From: Sequoia sempervirens
Taxonomy: Eukaryota; Streptophyta; Pinopsida; Cupressales; Cupressaceae
NCBI GenBank assembly: GCA_007258455.2
Contig: VDFB02275638.1
Coordinates: 62,001 to 126,000 of the forward strand
DNA: 64,000 nucleotides
Direction of reading: 5' to 3'
How positions within the stretch are numbered: the first letter of the stretch is position 1; each line of letters begins with the position of its first letter. The translations under genes and the position numbers were made by a program. Below the pieces are notes generated by a model. It was given only the letters and a program-made list of their open reading frames with translations, searched no databases and was not told the origin of the DNA. Below are positions 24,631 to 36,500 of this stretch, one piece after another.

Positions 24631-25503
24631 CAACAAATCCATGATTCACCCTTTTGAGGCTTAGAAATAGACTTCCAAATTCTCGCTAAAGCAAACACAC
24701 TCAATGTTTTTTAGATGGGAGATGTTAAGCTTGTAGGGGAGTTGAGACAAAGGTGTCACTTTTTAAGTGAAAGAGAGAAAATAATAGGAAAATGATCGGA
24801 TAGGGTAATTGAATAATCAACTAGCACACAAGAACCAAAAAGGAAATTTTCTAACTGGATGTTATGAGATATGTAAAATCAATCCGACCTGCTCAATTTC
24901 CTATCACTTCCTAGCCTACAATTGGACCAAGTGAACCAATTATTGACATGGTTGGAAAATTTATTATGAATAGGATCAATAACTCCCAGCAGATTTCAAC
25001 AATAGATCCATCTTTCAAACTAATCATGGTTGAGTTTGAATTGAACCAACTATGATCTCCATGATGCAACCATTTTGAAATCCCCTTCCAACACCCAATC
25101 AACAATAGGAAGAATTTTAGAAATCCAATCCCAAAAAGCAGATCTTTCTTTAGGATTGTTAGCAGAATAAATAGAGCAAAAACAATAGGCTAACCATTGA
25201 TAAAAGAGAGTGCCCAGCCACAATTATATACAAGGTCCTCTCCTTTATCGATGACATGTTTGGAAATCTATGGAGATAATCCAAACACAACCCCACCACT
25301 ACCAACCTTATGTGAGGTATGAAGACAAACAACTTCTTTCCAAAGGTTGAAAACAATCACGTTTAGATGATCATTACTGAGTTTTACTTCTCATAAGAAT
25401 AAAACATTTGGTTTCCATTTCAACAAGGTATCTTTGACTTTAAACTTTCATTGAGGGTGGGAAAGCCCTCGCACATTCCAAGACAAAATCTTGCAATTCA
25501 TGA
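24631..25503 (-). pseudogene. LINE ORF2 5' part (AP-endonuclease region)
   Basis: Reading leftwards from 25503, the minus strand begins MNCKILSWNVRGL, the hallmark start of a plant L1 ORF2 endonuclease domain, followed by LLKWKPNVLFL. Later fragments include HHGDHSWFNSNSTM (24911-25105). In-frame stops are present. Reverse transcriptase is missing between here and 22512. This piece may belong with the 3' part at 21141-22512 or with a different copy joined at the duplication junction. Confidence 0.7.
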
Positions 25504-27454
25504 TGAACCAACTAGGTTATTATCATCTTGTGGCAAGAATCCAAAATAATTAGAGAGGGAAACCACTTATTCATTACTCAACCTTTCATTTGAAATCGTT
25601 GATGGAGACCTTTATCTTTGTCTAGAATTAGGGGGAGAGAGAGATATGTTGAGGGATTTCAACAAACCTTGAGAGTGAAGGTTAGATGGCTCACTAGTTG
25701 TAGAGCGAATATAAGAAGAGGGTTCCTTTCTCTTTCTAATAGTTCTCCATTACCCTTAATTACCACAAATTAGATGTAAAAAAACACTCTTTCTTCCTAA
25801 CTTAAAATTCTTAGCATTAACATAAGTAAATGCATGGAGTAGATCACATTTAGCCACTAACACCCTACTGACAATTGCCTAATTATAATTGACTTGTTTG
25901 TAAATTTTCCTTCCTCTCTTGGCTTAGTTTTACTTTCATACATAGCACATCTATATAATTTGCTACTTCAATTTATTATTTTTTTGCATGTAATTTCTTA
26001 GTCAATTTTTACAATCACCTATAAATGTATTTTGACATACAAGTTTTATTGCTTATATATTTTTTCTAATGAAAGAAAAAATGTATAATTTATTTTTCTC
26101 CTTGCAACCAAAAAAAGTATGTTATAGACAAAAATATGTATATATTTAATAAGCGGCAAATCTAAATTTTTAGATTTATATATTCACTATAATGCCTGAT
26201 TTTAATGTTAGTATTGTAACTTATAACAGTTATCTTTTGTCTAATCATATTCTAGAGTGATCATTTGATTCAAATTGTTTATTAAGATATTCCTAATTTT
26301 GGCATTAAGATAGGGTATATTAATGTTTAATTTGTTAAGTAGTTGATGTGTATGTATAGATATATTTATATATATACATAGATATAGACATATGTGTATG
26401 TGTATGTGTGTACACACATGTTTACATGTATATAGATTGTGAGGTCATTTAGAGAAGATCCATCCAAGATGTGATGTATAAGAATCTCATTGACCATCAT
26501 TAAAAGCTCAATATCTTGGGTTCATCCCAAGATTGTGAGTACAAGTACCTTGTTAAAAGATCATACAATCAATAATCCTAGAAAGGCCTTTTCTCAAAAA
26601 AATATCAAGGCATTCTCACATCCTTCGAAGACAATATATCAAGCATTTAAGGGTCCCATTATATTTCAGTTTCTTCGTATGCTCACAAACATGATGCATT
26701 AAGTTACAAGTATGATCTTACTTTTATATGGTGTAGGCATAGCATGTAATGGCTCAGCGGAGAGAAAATTGAACTACGAAATGGGTTATTGTAATGGATT
26801 ACTCATTGTTCATAGTTGCCAACTACTAACAAAGGATATCTTTTATATTTGGGTTTCAGCATATATATATCAAAGAAATGCAAGAATCACTGAAGGCTTT
26901 CGCAGCGATAGTCATTTAGTATCGAATGGCTTGTAAGTTTGTTATAGGGTATAAATCTCTCGAGCAATGTTTGTGTAATCTGGCCATCATTGTGTCTTTG
27001 GGGGCTGCAATTTCACACTTCTAAGTTTGTGGAACTTCCATCTACAAAATTGAAGGATACTTCTGGCCATATATAGACAGTAGAATAACACGTTTTACAA
27101 AACTACTTACAAGATTGGTCAAAGGAAGTAATCTCGGTAGTGCCTGCATTAAATTCGTGAGAACAAGAGGGTGCAATGTCGTAAAAAATAGAAACTAAAT
27201 TCAGTGTGTGTGCGGATGAGATCATAAAGTAAATCAATACAATCAAGAAGTACAATAAAAACTTGGATGGAGAACATGAGACTGTCAAGAATAAATAAAA
27301 TCTTAGGTAAAGGTAGGTTACACAATCCGCTAACTATAGCATCAAAAACTTTTGATATAAGGTAATGATCTCAACCCACATACTTGTCTGATTGAACTTG
27401 AGGTATTTAGGGATAGCGTATCTTCTCTCCACCAAAGAACAGATGAAAACTAAG
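25504..27454. other. Intergenic AT-rich segment
   Basis: No gene recognised. It includes a short TATG/TA microsatellite at about 26345-26440. Open frames at 26490-26936 have no recognisable domains. A weakly plausible extra C-terminal exon of the aminotransferase on the minus strand around 26940-27017 (after ATTGCAG) could not be confirmed. Confidence 0.4.
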
Positions 27455-27565
27455 TTAAACATTCACAACTGCTCCCATTCTAATTCCAACTGAGATACGA
27501 ATATAACCTTTCAATTCTTTGTTATTGTAATGGCGTATCATAACTCCCATTTTAGAAAGATCCTC
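27455..27565 (-). CDS. HISN6: Aminotransferase exon 10 (C-terminal, atypical end)
   Basis: After CTACAG the exon reads [20 protein letters not shown] then YIRISVG, as expected for the family. Homologues then continue GKPEHTD and about 10 more residues. Here the frame continues IRMGAVVNV and stops at 27455. No GT donor lies at the expected junction after VG. Either the last exon boundary differs, the end is degenerate, or a donor was lost. Confidence 0.75.
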   Translation of the reverse strand, partial: EDLSKMGVMIRHYNNKELKGYIRISVGIRMGAVVNV

Positions 27566-30500
27566 CTGTAGATAAACAATAAACCATTATAAACACGTGG
27601 ATCCAAAGCATACAATGCAGAAACACAGTTTATACTGTACAATAATCCTGTCACGTAATCACAAAAAAAGAGGATCTAATAACTATAAGTTGCTCCTTTC
27701 AGGCAGCAACTTATATAGCAGATAATAGTACACACAAACGTAAGTACAAATCATAGCTTGTTTATACTGGATAGGTTGCAAAAAAACTCCACTTATTGCT
27801 TCAACTAAAATTTTATAGATACATGCCCAACAGGCAGGCAGTGACCTGTAACTGCAAATTTGGGTGTCACAAAGTCTCCTTTTCCATTTAGAAGGATGGA
27901 AGAGCAATGCGTGCCCAACATAAGAATACACAAACTGAGATGAATAGCCTATACCAAAAATGTATATAAGATAGAAAGTAAAAAAAATCTTGCAGATACA
28001 TGATAGATGATGAGAGAACCGTGCATGTCATATCGTTTCAGTAAGAGACATCACAAAAGCATACCGAGAAATGTACCTTAATTTTTTTGGCATCCTTTCC
28101 ATCGGTTACTGCACAAAGAATAAAATTTGAATAGCTTGGATAGGGATTCAAATATGGTACTTCTTGCAGCAGCGGATACAGTCTCTCCTTTTCAGCCACC
28201 AGTGCATCTTTCACCTTCTGCAAAGTTTGTAATAGAATTTTGATTTTTCAACTGAAAATCACTCAAATTTGGATTTTAAAGATTCTCACATGGTGATTTC
28301 AGAAGCACACATTCTGAAAATCTGCCACCATGGAAATCTCATGCATTTAATTTACAATATAGCAAGCAAAAGCACTCACACACGTCAAAAAGAAAACAAC
28401 TGAACAGGGTTAGCATCAGTGTCAAAAATTGTTCGCTGTCCAAACAAAAGGATAAACAGAAGATAAACTAACCCACACCTGTAAATAAGTGGGATTTTTA
28501 AGTGTCGCACATGCAGCTACTTCTGCTGCAACAGAAACATTGTATGGTTGCTTTGCTCTCCAGAAATATCCCACAATGCTCAACGGAAAAGCTCCATATC
28601 CAACTCTAAGGCCTGCTAAACCTATAAACACCATTTATACCGAAATAAGCCAATGACTAATTTCTTCACTTGATTGAGCTAAGAAATCCCCTAGAAGTGA
28701 GATCTTTAGTAGAGCAACACTTGAAACAAAGGTACAAAAATAATTCCACCTATTATGTGTTTTGAATGCAATGCCCAATTAGGAAAAAAATAATTAGTTT
28801 AATTAAGGTTTAAGTTTGAATCATGTACAAAAGCTGTTATGTTTTTGATATATTAAAATGGGAAACCAAGGTCCCAACCCTATTACACAGCAGGCCCAAA
28901 GGCTACAAAGAGCAAAACCAAAAAACAGATAACCAGTGACTAGCAGCAGAACAAAGAAAAGCAGCACAAAAACAGCAAACAAACAGTACAAAAACCACCA
29001 GTTACATCATGTTGTTTGGGGGAGACATATTCATCAAACAGGAAAGAAAAGAGGTCCTCCTTAAGATCTTTCTTTCTGGCCTCCTTAAGGCTATTACGAG
29101 CAAAAGCTGTTACGTTGGTTGCTTTTATGTTGCTGCATTAAATGGATATGTATCAAGCTCTTCACCTTAGCAGTCATCAAGAGATGAGTCCTATCTGGCT
29201 ATCTAAGTGGAAATGGCAGGATGGCATTGATATTTGTTAACTTGTATGCTTTAAGAAACTAAGTTTTGTGAGCAAATATTATACTGAGGAATATATAAAT
29301 CAGTTATTATATGTTAATCTGCAACAATATTGATAAAATTTATAGCACACAGCTTGCACTTGAACTTATCAACAACATAACATTGGTCATTAAGGTAATT
29401 TGTAAAATCAACTCCTATTCTATCAAAAGCATCAACAGCCTCTTTTAATGATGATAATACCTATATATTTATAGGCCAAACACCTCCATAAAATCAGCAA
29501 AAAAACCACAAAGAGATTTCATGCAACTCAACAAACATATCATACAAACAGTCGAACCAACAAGTGTGCCATGAAACTCTTTAGTGTCCTCTTCTCCTTC
29601 ATCTTCCACTTGATTTTGATGTTATGCTGCTCGGCACTCATACTCTTGTGCATGTCAACACTCTCACTGCTCCTTTCTTCTTCAGTACTAGATGAAAATC
29701 TAACATATTTAGCTAGCAAATCTCCCGTTACCAATTGTTTCCAACGATTCAAGGCATTCTTTATCTCAACACTGAAGGCTCCCAAAAAAATTGATATCAA
29801 GCTGCAACATGTCCTTATGGCTGCCATTTGTTGGTTTTCATTTGTAATGTTTACAAACTTTTTTGGAGGTCTACATGTGCACCCACCATCTAGTTATATA
29901 TTTCTTCTAATTATGCCAAGAAGGCTTTGCTTCAGCACTCATGATCTCTTCTTAGGCTTGTTGAGATTCCCTTGGATTTTGCTAAGTGATAGAGAGGGGG
30001 ATCCTTTACACTAGGCTTGGCATCCACCATTCTTACAACATGCTCGAGTGCTTTGCAGAACTTATATTTTCTATATCCTATCAATTCAATAGATTTAAGA
30101 AGGCTGATGTATGTTGTCTTCATAATGTGCGTTGACTCTAGAAACTCTCAATATTCTTATGCCACCCATTGTTTTGATCGTCTTTCCTAACCAACTCCTC
30201 ATATTATTTCATAATGAGCTTCTCCATGCTTAGGCCTAGTGGGGCCTAGTGAGGGGTATAATAACCATGGCATGTGACTATTCTTTTAGTGCCAACTTTG
30301 TGAGACATTCCTTCACCACGATGCCTAGTCACACATTTTCTATTAGTTGAAGCAATCCAATAATGGCTTGATTTGGGTTGGCAATTCTTTAAGCCTTGGC
30401 TTTATCTCTGCAAGTACCTTTTGCCCTCCGTATTCAATCGAAAAGTAATATACACCAGCATCCTATTTGTGGTGAGTTGAATGACAAACTTCCTTCACCT

Positions 30501-33500
30501 GAAAAATCAACAATTGATCACTCCATAGCTTCAAAACAAATCTTACAAGAAGATAATCAACTGATCACTTCAACAGCAGTCTCCAACCACCTTTGGTGAA
30601 ATATTTTTATGCAAAGCACAAAATCACCAAAATAACAAACTACGATCTCTGATCTCTGTATTTGCTAAACTCCAAATAGCTAGGAAGTAAACTATTTGCC
30701 TAACAACCAACAACCTTAAGGGGTGCTAGCAAATAGGTATTTTACACCAATAGATTGGAAGCTGAAATATAATATTGCAAAATCTGGAGTTTGGTCTTGC
30801 AAACTAAATTATGTGATAATGATCTACAAAAATCCTATCTTCATGAATGCACCACACGTAACACATACTTGTAGACTCTAATACTAAATGGTGGATCCAA
30901 ACACAAGCCTCTTGCTTTTCTTATGTAACAAAGGCCTACATGAGCATTATAGAGGATGTTTGGCAAAAGAAACGTATGTAGTTAGTGTACAATGTCTATT
31001 ATTATGTTTCAATAAAATTGGTTATAGTATATACGACTATGTCTTAATTGGTTGTCAACTTCGAGTGGTTATAAGCATTGATTGTTTAACGGTTGTGTTG
31101 TTCTTGGCATAGTTTGCGGACTCGCCACGGACTCCGCGGACTCGGGAGTCCATTGGTGAGTCGAGTCAACTCGCCACGGACTCGGGAGTCGAGTCCAAGA
31201 GAGACCTGGGTCGGGACTCCAGAGTCCGACCTCAGGACTCGGCCCAAGACTCTCCTGCGTGGCTGGGAGTCAAAAAAGGTTAAAAACCCTCTTTTTTTTA
31301 ACTTTTTCTTTCATTTTAACACTCAAGTTTGTGAAATACAGGTCTGCAAATTGAATTGGGGTTGAAAGAAGCCACGATTATATGCAAACATTTATAATCT
31401 TATGATGCTGTTATACATTGAAACTATGAGTATTTGATGACTATGAATGATTAAATTTCAATTATTGAGTGTTTGATGATCATAATTCATATGACATGTG
31501 TAATCTTTGAATTATGAGTGTTTGATAATCAAATTAGGCTCTTATGTTCTCTAAATGCATTAATTTGTAATTTTGTTCTTGTTTTTTTGTAAAACTACAC
31601 TCTTTTTTTTTTGTCGAGTCTTTTCCCGAGTACCGAGTCCGAGTCATATTTTTGGGCTGTCGAGTCCGCGGCGAGTCTGAGTTTGCAAACTATGGTTCTT
31701 GGCAATTGTCATGTCCTTTAAATAGATTGTGTATTGTCAAAGAAAGTGGTGTGATTTAGTCCAACCAACTTTGATCCTTGGCTGACCATCTCCGGTCTTC
31801 TTCTATAATAATTTCATGTGTGAATAAAGATATATTTTACTCATGTATCTGGTATGCATTGCCATCTCTATTAATTCATGTGTCTATTTTATTAGATAGA
31901 GAGGTAAACATTTGGTGCCATTGCCTTAAAAGAAATCGGGTCAAATATAAGAGATTAATGCCCTTAGACCTGTTGATGCGTGTTTTATGACACAACAAAC
32001 ATTCTAGAATAAAGAGTCAAAGACGCTCCATTCCCTCTTGAAAAACTACCTCGTATGCTAAGACTGCAAGAAAGATCATACAGCAATTCCAATGTTTCAG
32101 TTAGGTTTGGATGAGCTCTGTGGTTTGATGTGATTTGCTGGTTATGACAAGGGGACTTATGCTAGGCTTGTTCAATTCACAATGAAGGTCTAGACAATGA
32201 AGCTCTATTGTTTGGGTCATGGATCAAACAAACTAAAAAAGGAGATAAAGGTTCAGAAGTTCTAATCTACTCCTAAGAATTCAAGAGACGGTATTGACTT
32301 GGTGGAACCAATAACCACGCTTCGCTTCGCCACACTCAACGACAACTACACAAAGGGGGTGCAATCTTCAAGGGAATGTCCTTATGATTTTCATGTCATG
32401 AATAACTACCATCAAATCGAACAATAATTATCCAGATAGAAGTCAAGCATCCACAAAATAAGCTCAGGCTAACTTTACGCATTGAATGAAAATCATCCAT
32501 TCAAAGAAAGTATGAGCAAAAAGTTTCACCATAAATCAATACTTATCAAATCTTGCATTCATCTAACATACATGAAATAAAATCTAAACTATGATGAGGG
32601 ATAAGAACCATAACAACTCCAAAATAAGAGAAGTAATCACCATCAGAACAATGCATGCATTACTTATTACTTTGGCAGTCTTACAACAATTGCTTATCTC
32701 AACATGTTTTGCAACATGCTCCCATGCTTTACAAATGAGGGGGTGAGCTCAATTTATAGGCTCCCCAATTACAATTCAATGGCCAAGATTGATTTAGGAT
32801 CAACGGCCAAGATTACAAATAAAACCCTAATTAGGGTTTGCTACCCCTCGACCAATGAGAAAATTACATTCGAGGACACTTGTCCTTTTTACTAAATATG
32901 AACCAACAAATAAAATAGAAAGTTGTTGCATGTTGATTTGGAATGATTTGATTGGTTGGAAGATGACGAGGCGCCACCTCAACGTGCTGGATGTCTTCCT
33001 TGATCACTTTGGTCTTGTTCCTTAGAATATTTTCCTTGCTGATGACTTTATCCTTTGTGCTTTGATCTTGGATGACTTTGGCTTCTTCTTCTCACCTCGC
33101 CTTGGAGCACTTGTTTAGACTTGAAGTTATTAAGGCTTTCTTTCCGGATTGCTTTGGAATTTCTTCAAGTGCCTTGAATTTGGAGAGGAACTCCCCTGTG
33201 CCTTCGCCACAATGGAGGAAATTGGCACTTTTTCTGTGGAGAATTTCCATACTTAGCCAAATTTTTGCTACTTTGTAATACCTTCAAGATTTTGGCCATT
33301 TTTGTGCTCAAATAAACTTCGCCGGTCGATTTGTCTTCAATTTTGAATTTGGCTTGCATAAGTTGGATGTATTTGACGATGTGCCTGCCATTGTCTTCAT
33401 GATGCCAAATTCTTGGCGGACTTCCCGTTGGTCTTGCGATGTGCAAGGGTGGACTCCCCAAGTTTTCTTCCATCTCCCTTCAAGTCGGACTTTACACTTT

Positions 33501-36500
33501 CTTTGCCATTTTCCTCTTTGAAGATTCGCCTTGTGTAGTCATCCACCTGCAGTAAAATAAAACAAATTTATTTCAGATTTTCTCTCTCCTGAAATCTGGC
33601 CTCATGCTGAAATTTTTAACACTCCCTCTCTTGATATCAAAGTGAATTTTGCTTCAAATTTAAAGCAAACTTCATACTTCTCTTCGTCATTTTCATCTTG
33701 GCACGAGTATATTCCATATTTAACTCTTCATTTCTATCTCCCGAAATTGGACTTCTCATTGTTTGCCATACTCTCTCTCTACAAGTTGGACTTGGTGAGC
33801 ATTTTTCCATGGCGGACTTCAAATGTTGGAGGACTTCATGTCAAATTCTCCCTGTCTCTCTCTCGAGGTCGGACCTCTTATCAAGTCTTCCATATTCCCT
33901 CTCTACTCATGGCGAACTTTCTGAGACCTGTTCCATTTATTTTCCATTCAAGTGTCATGGCGCTCTTTCAAGGTGATTTTCTTTTGGTTATCTCTTTGGG
34001 GTGTTGAAAAATAAATAATTAAAATAATTAAAATAATTATTTTACGTGTTGTTTTCAACCCCTTCATTTTATGGCATTTATTTTCTTTTATCTAAGGCAA
34101 ATTCGATTTTCCAAAAAAAAATTTGCCAATGCCTTAGGCAAAAAAAATTCTTTCCAATTTCACTTCGCCATAATTTTCTTTCCGTCCATTTTATTTCGCC
34201 ATAATTTCTTTCCGTCCATTTTATTTCACTATAATTTTCTTTCCGTCCATTTTATTTTGCCATAATTTTCTTTCCGTCCATTTTATTTCGCCATAATTTT
34301 CTTTCCGTCCATTTTATTTTGCCATAATTTTTTTTCTTAAGTCTCTGGCAAAATTTTCTTTCCATCTTCCTAAATCATTTGGCAAAATTTATGAAGCACA
34401 ATGATGCTACACTTAGAAAAATATTTTAAATATGGCGAATTTCTCTAGTGCCAAGCATATTTTGAACATTTCCAAAGTCCATACTTAGGCAAAATTTTGA
34501 TTTTTCTCCCTCCTTCTTGGCATGGCGGACTTGCCTTAGCTTCTTTCCAACCCTACATAGGGCGGACTTCATCTATGTTCAAGCCATTTATTTTTTTACT
34601 TGGCTGGGCGGACTTGCTAACTTCTCATGCCATTGCTTTTTAAGTGGCTGGGCGGACTTGCCACTTGTTTGAGCCATTCCATTCTTTACTTCCAAGGCGG
34701 ACTTGTCTTAATTTCTTCCCACATAGTTAGGGGCAGACTTTGTACTATAGTTTATGCCATTTTACATGGGGCGGACTTGGCTCTATTCCTTGCCATCTTG
34801 GAGCGGACTTCATCTTATGGCTTATCTTGGAGCGGACTTCACCTTATGGCTTGCCATCTTGGAGCGGACTTCACCAATTTTCATGCCATTGTCTTATGTT
34901 GTCCAAGGCAGACTTGGCCTTATGCTTTGCCACTTCAAGGCGGACTTGCCTTGACCTCATGCCATTTCCTTTATGCTGCTGGGCGGACTTCACCCTATTT
35001 CTTGCCACTTTCATTGTCTGGCTGGGCGGACTTGGCATTCATCCTTGCTATTGCTGGGAGGAGTTGCCCTCATGTCTTGCCATTGTTTCTTCTAGCTGAA
35101 GCCTTTTTGACATTAACTTCTTCCTTCTCCATGCTGGTTGGACTCCATACTTAGGCGAATTCATCATTAATTTCAGTCTCCTCCATGAATTTCTCAGATT
35201 TGCTCATGAATTTCTCAGATTTCTCACTATTCTCTTTGATTTCTTGACTGGTTTTTCAGATTATTCACCATTCTTCTGTGATTTTTTTTAGATTTTTCAC
35301 CATTTTTCTGTGATTTTCCAGAATTTGACATTGAATTCAAAAAAATTCAAATTGATTTTCTGAGAATTTTGTTGAGTTTTTCGAACTTCTGAGTGGATTT
35401 TCGAAATCCGGACCCCTTCCCAATATAGAAACTTTCTAAAAATAGAAATTTTCCAAAAATAGCAACTTTCTAAAAATAGCCCCTAAAAAATAGGGATCTC
35501 AGAATTGCTCAAAAGTGCCAAAAAAGTAGGTCCTAAAAAATAGGGGGCGAAAGTGAAAAACCCTAAAAAGTAGGTGTCAGAATTGACTGAAATGACAGTC
35601 GATCTTCGTCTCCTAGGCCTCATAAGCACAATGATGACGCTTGCATGATGATCCAGGCTCAAATTCTTTTACTCGACTCGAGTGACCATTCCAAAACTTA
35701 AATTCCTCACTGCAAAAAGACTGGTGATAAGCAGTTGCGACGCCAAGGTTCCCCATTTGCAATGGGGCGATGTGTGAAAAGGTTACAACAAGACCCCAAT
35801 AAAGGTGGGAAGAGACCACAAGGTGGTCAAGACCAAGAGATTAGGCGATCTTTAAAGATAGTAGAGCAAAGGGAACGAAGAAGATTACAAGAGACAATTG
35901 AGGAAAATACAACCATACAATTTCAAGTTGGAACCCTTCTCGAGAACACAATCAAGTTGAAAAGTCAAGACAACCTTCTCTAGACGAGGGAAGTTGGGAG
36001 ACAAAGTCACATTCCTTCACAAAATTGTACAAGAGTAGCCTTCTGGGCATTGAAAGGTTGTCAATAGAAGGGAAACAAGCCGAGCCAAGGGTGTATAAAA
36101 GAAAATTTGAAGGTGAAACACACGCATGGAAGGCTGAAACTAAGGGAAGAGTTGAGAATTCCTACATGGCCGAGAGTGCAAGAGAAGCACTAGAACGTCT
36201 GAATCAAAACTCCCTAGCAAGCAAATTCCAGGTGCTAGGTTTGCATCAAAATAAAATCATGGTAAGCCCTAGTGGAGAAAGGCAAAAGTTTCCCAAGTTT
36301 ACAAGCAATGGATTGGAGGATCCTGTTAGGCACTATAAGACTTGTGAAACAATTTGGAATGCAATTGGGAAAGATGATAAAGAAATTTGGCTATGATCTT
36401 TCCCAACCACCTTCAAGCATGCAAGTCGTTTAAATGAAAATTTGTTCACATTGCAAGTTTAAACGACCTGCGAGATTGAATTTTCACAGTTATAGTCATG

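Larger units (their letters stand above)
31974..35710 (+). mobile_element. Ty3/Gypsy 5' LTR and leader, very long and repeat-rich
   Basis: Sequence beginning TGATGCGTGTTTTATGACAC looks like an LTR start and leads without other genes to a Gypsy-type gag at 35735. The interval contains a 31-bp tandem array (34165-34328), at least 14 GGCGGACTT words (34520-35040) and two CTAAAAATAG boxes (35436, 35470). The exact LTR end and primer-binding site could not be fixed, so the LTR/leader boundary is uncertain. No 3' LTR is present in the window. Confidence 0.5.

Noticed and set aside
26940..27017. Final aminotransferase exon after ATTGCAG on the minus strand
   Set aside because: Candidate readings such as PKDTMMARL are too weak, and no donor in exon 10 gives a matching phase.
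29540..30123. Overlapping open frames on both strands
   Set aside because: No domain, and antisense to each other. Probably transposon debris in the giant intron.
34627..35154. 175-residue open frame plus overlapping frames of similar size
   Set aside because: It arises from the GGCGGACTT repeat array. All three plus frames are open with repetitive composition and no known domain.
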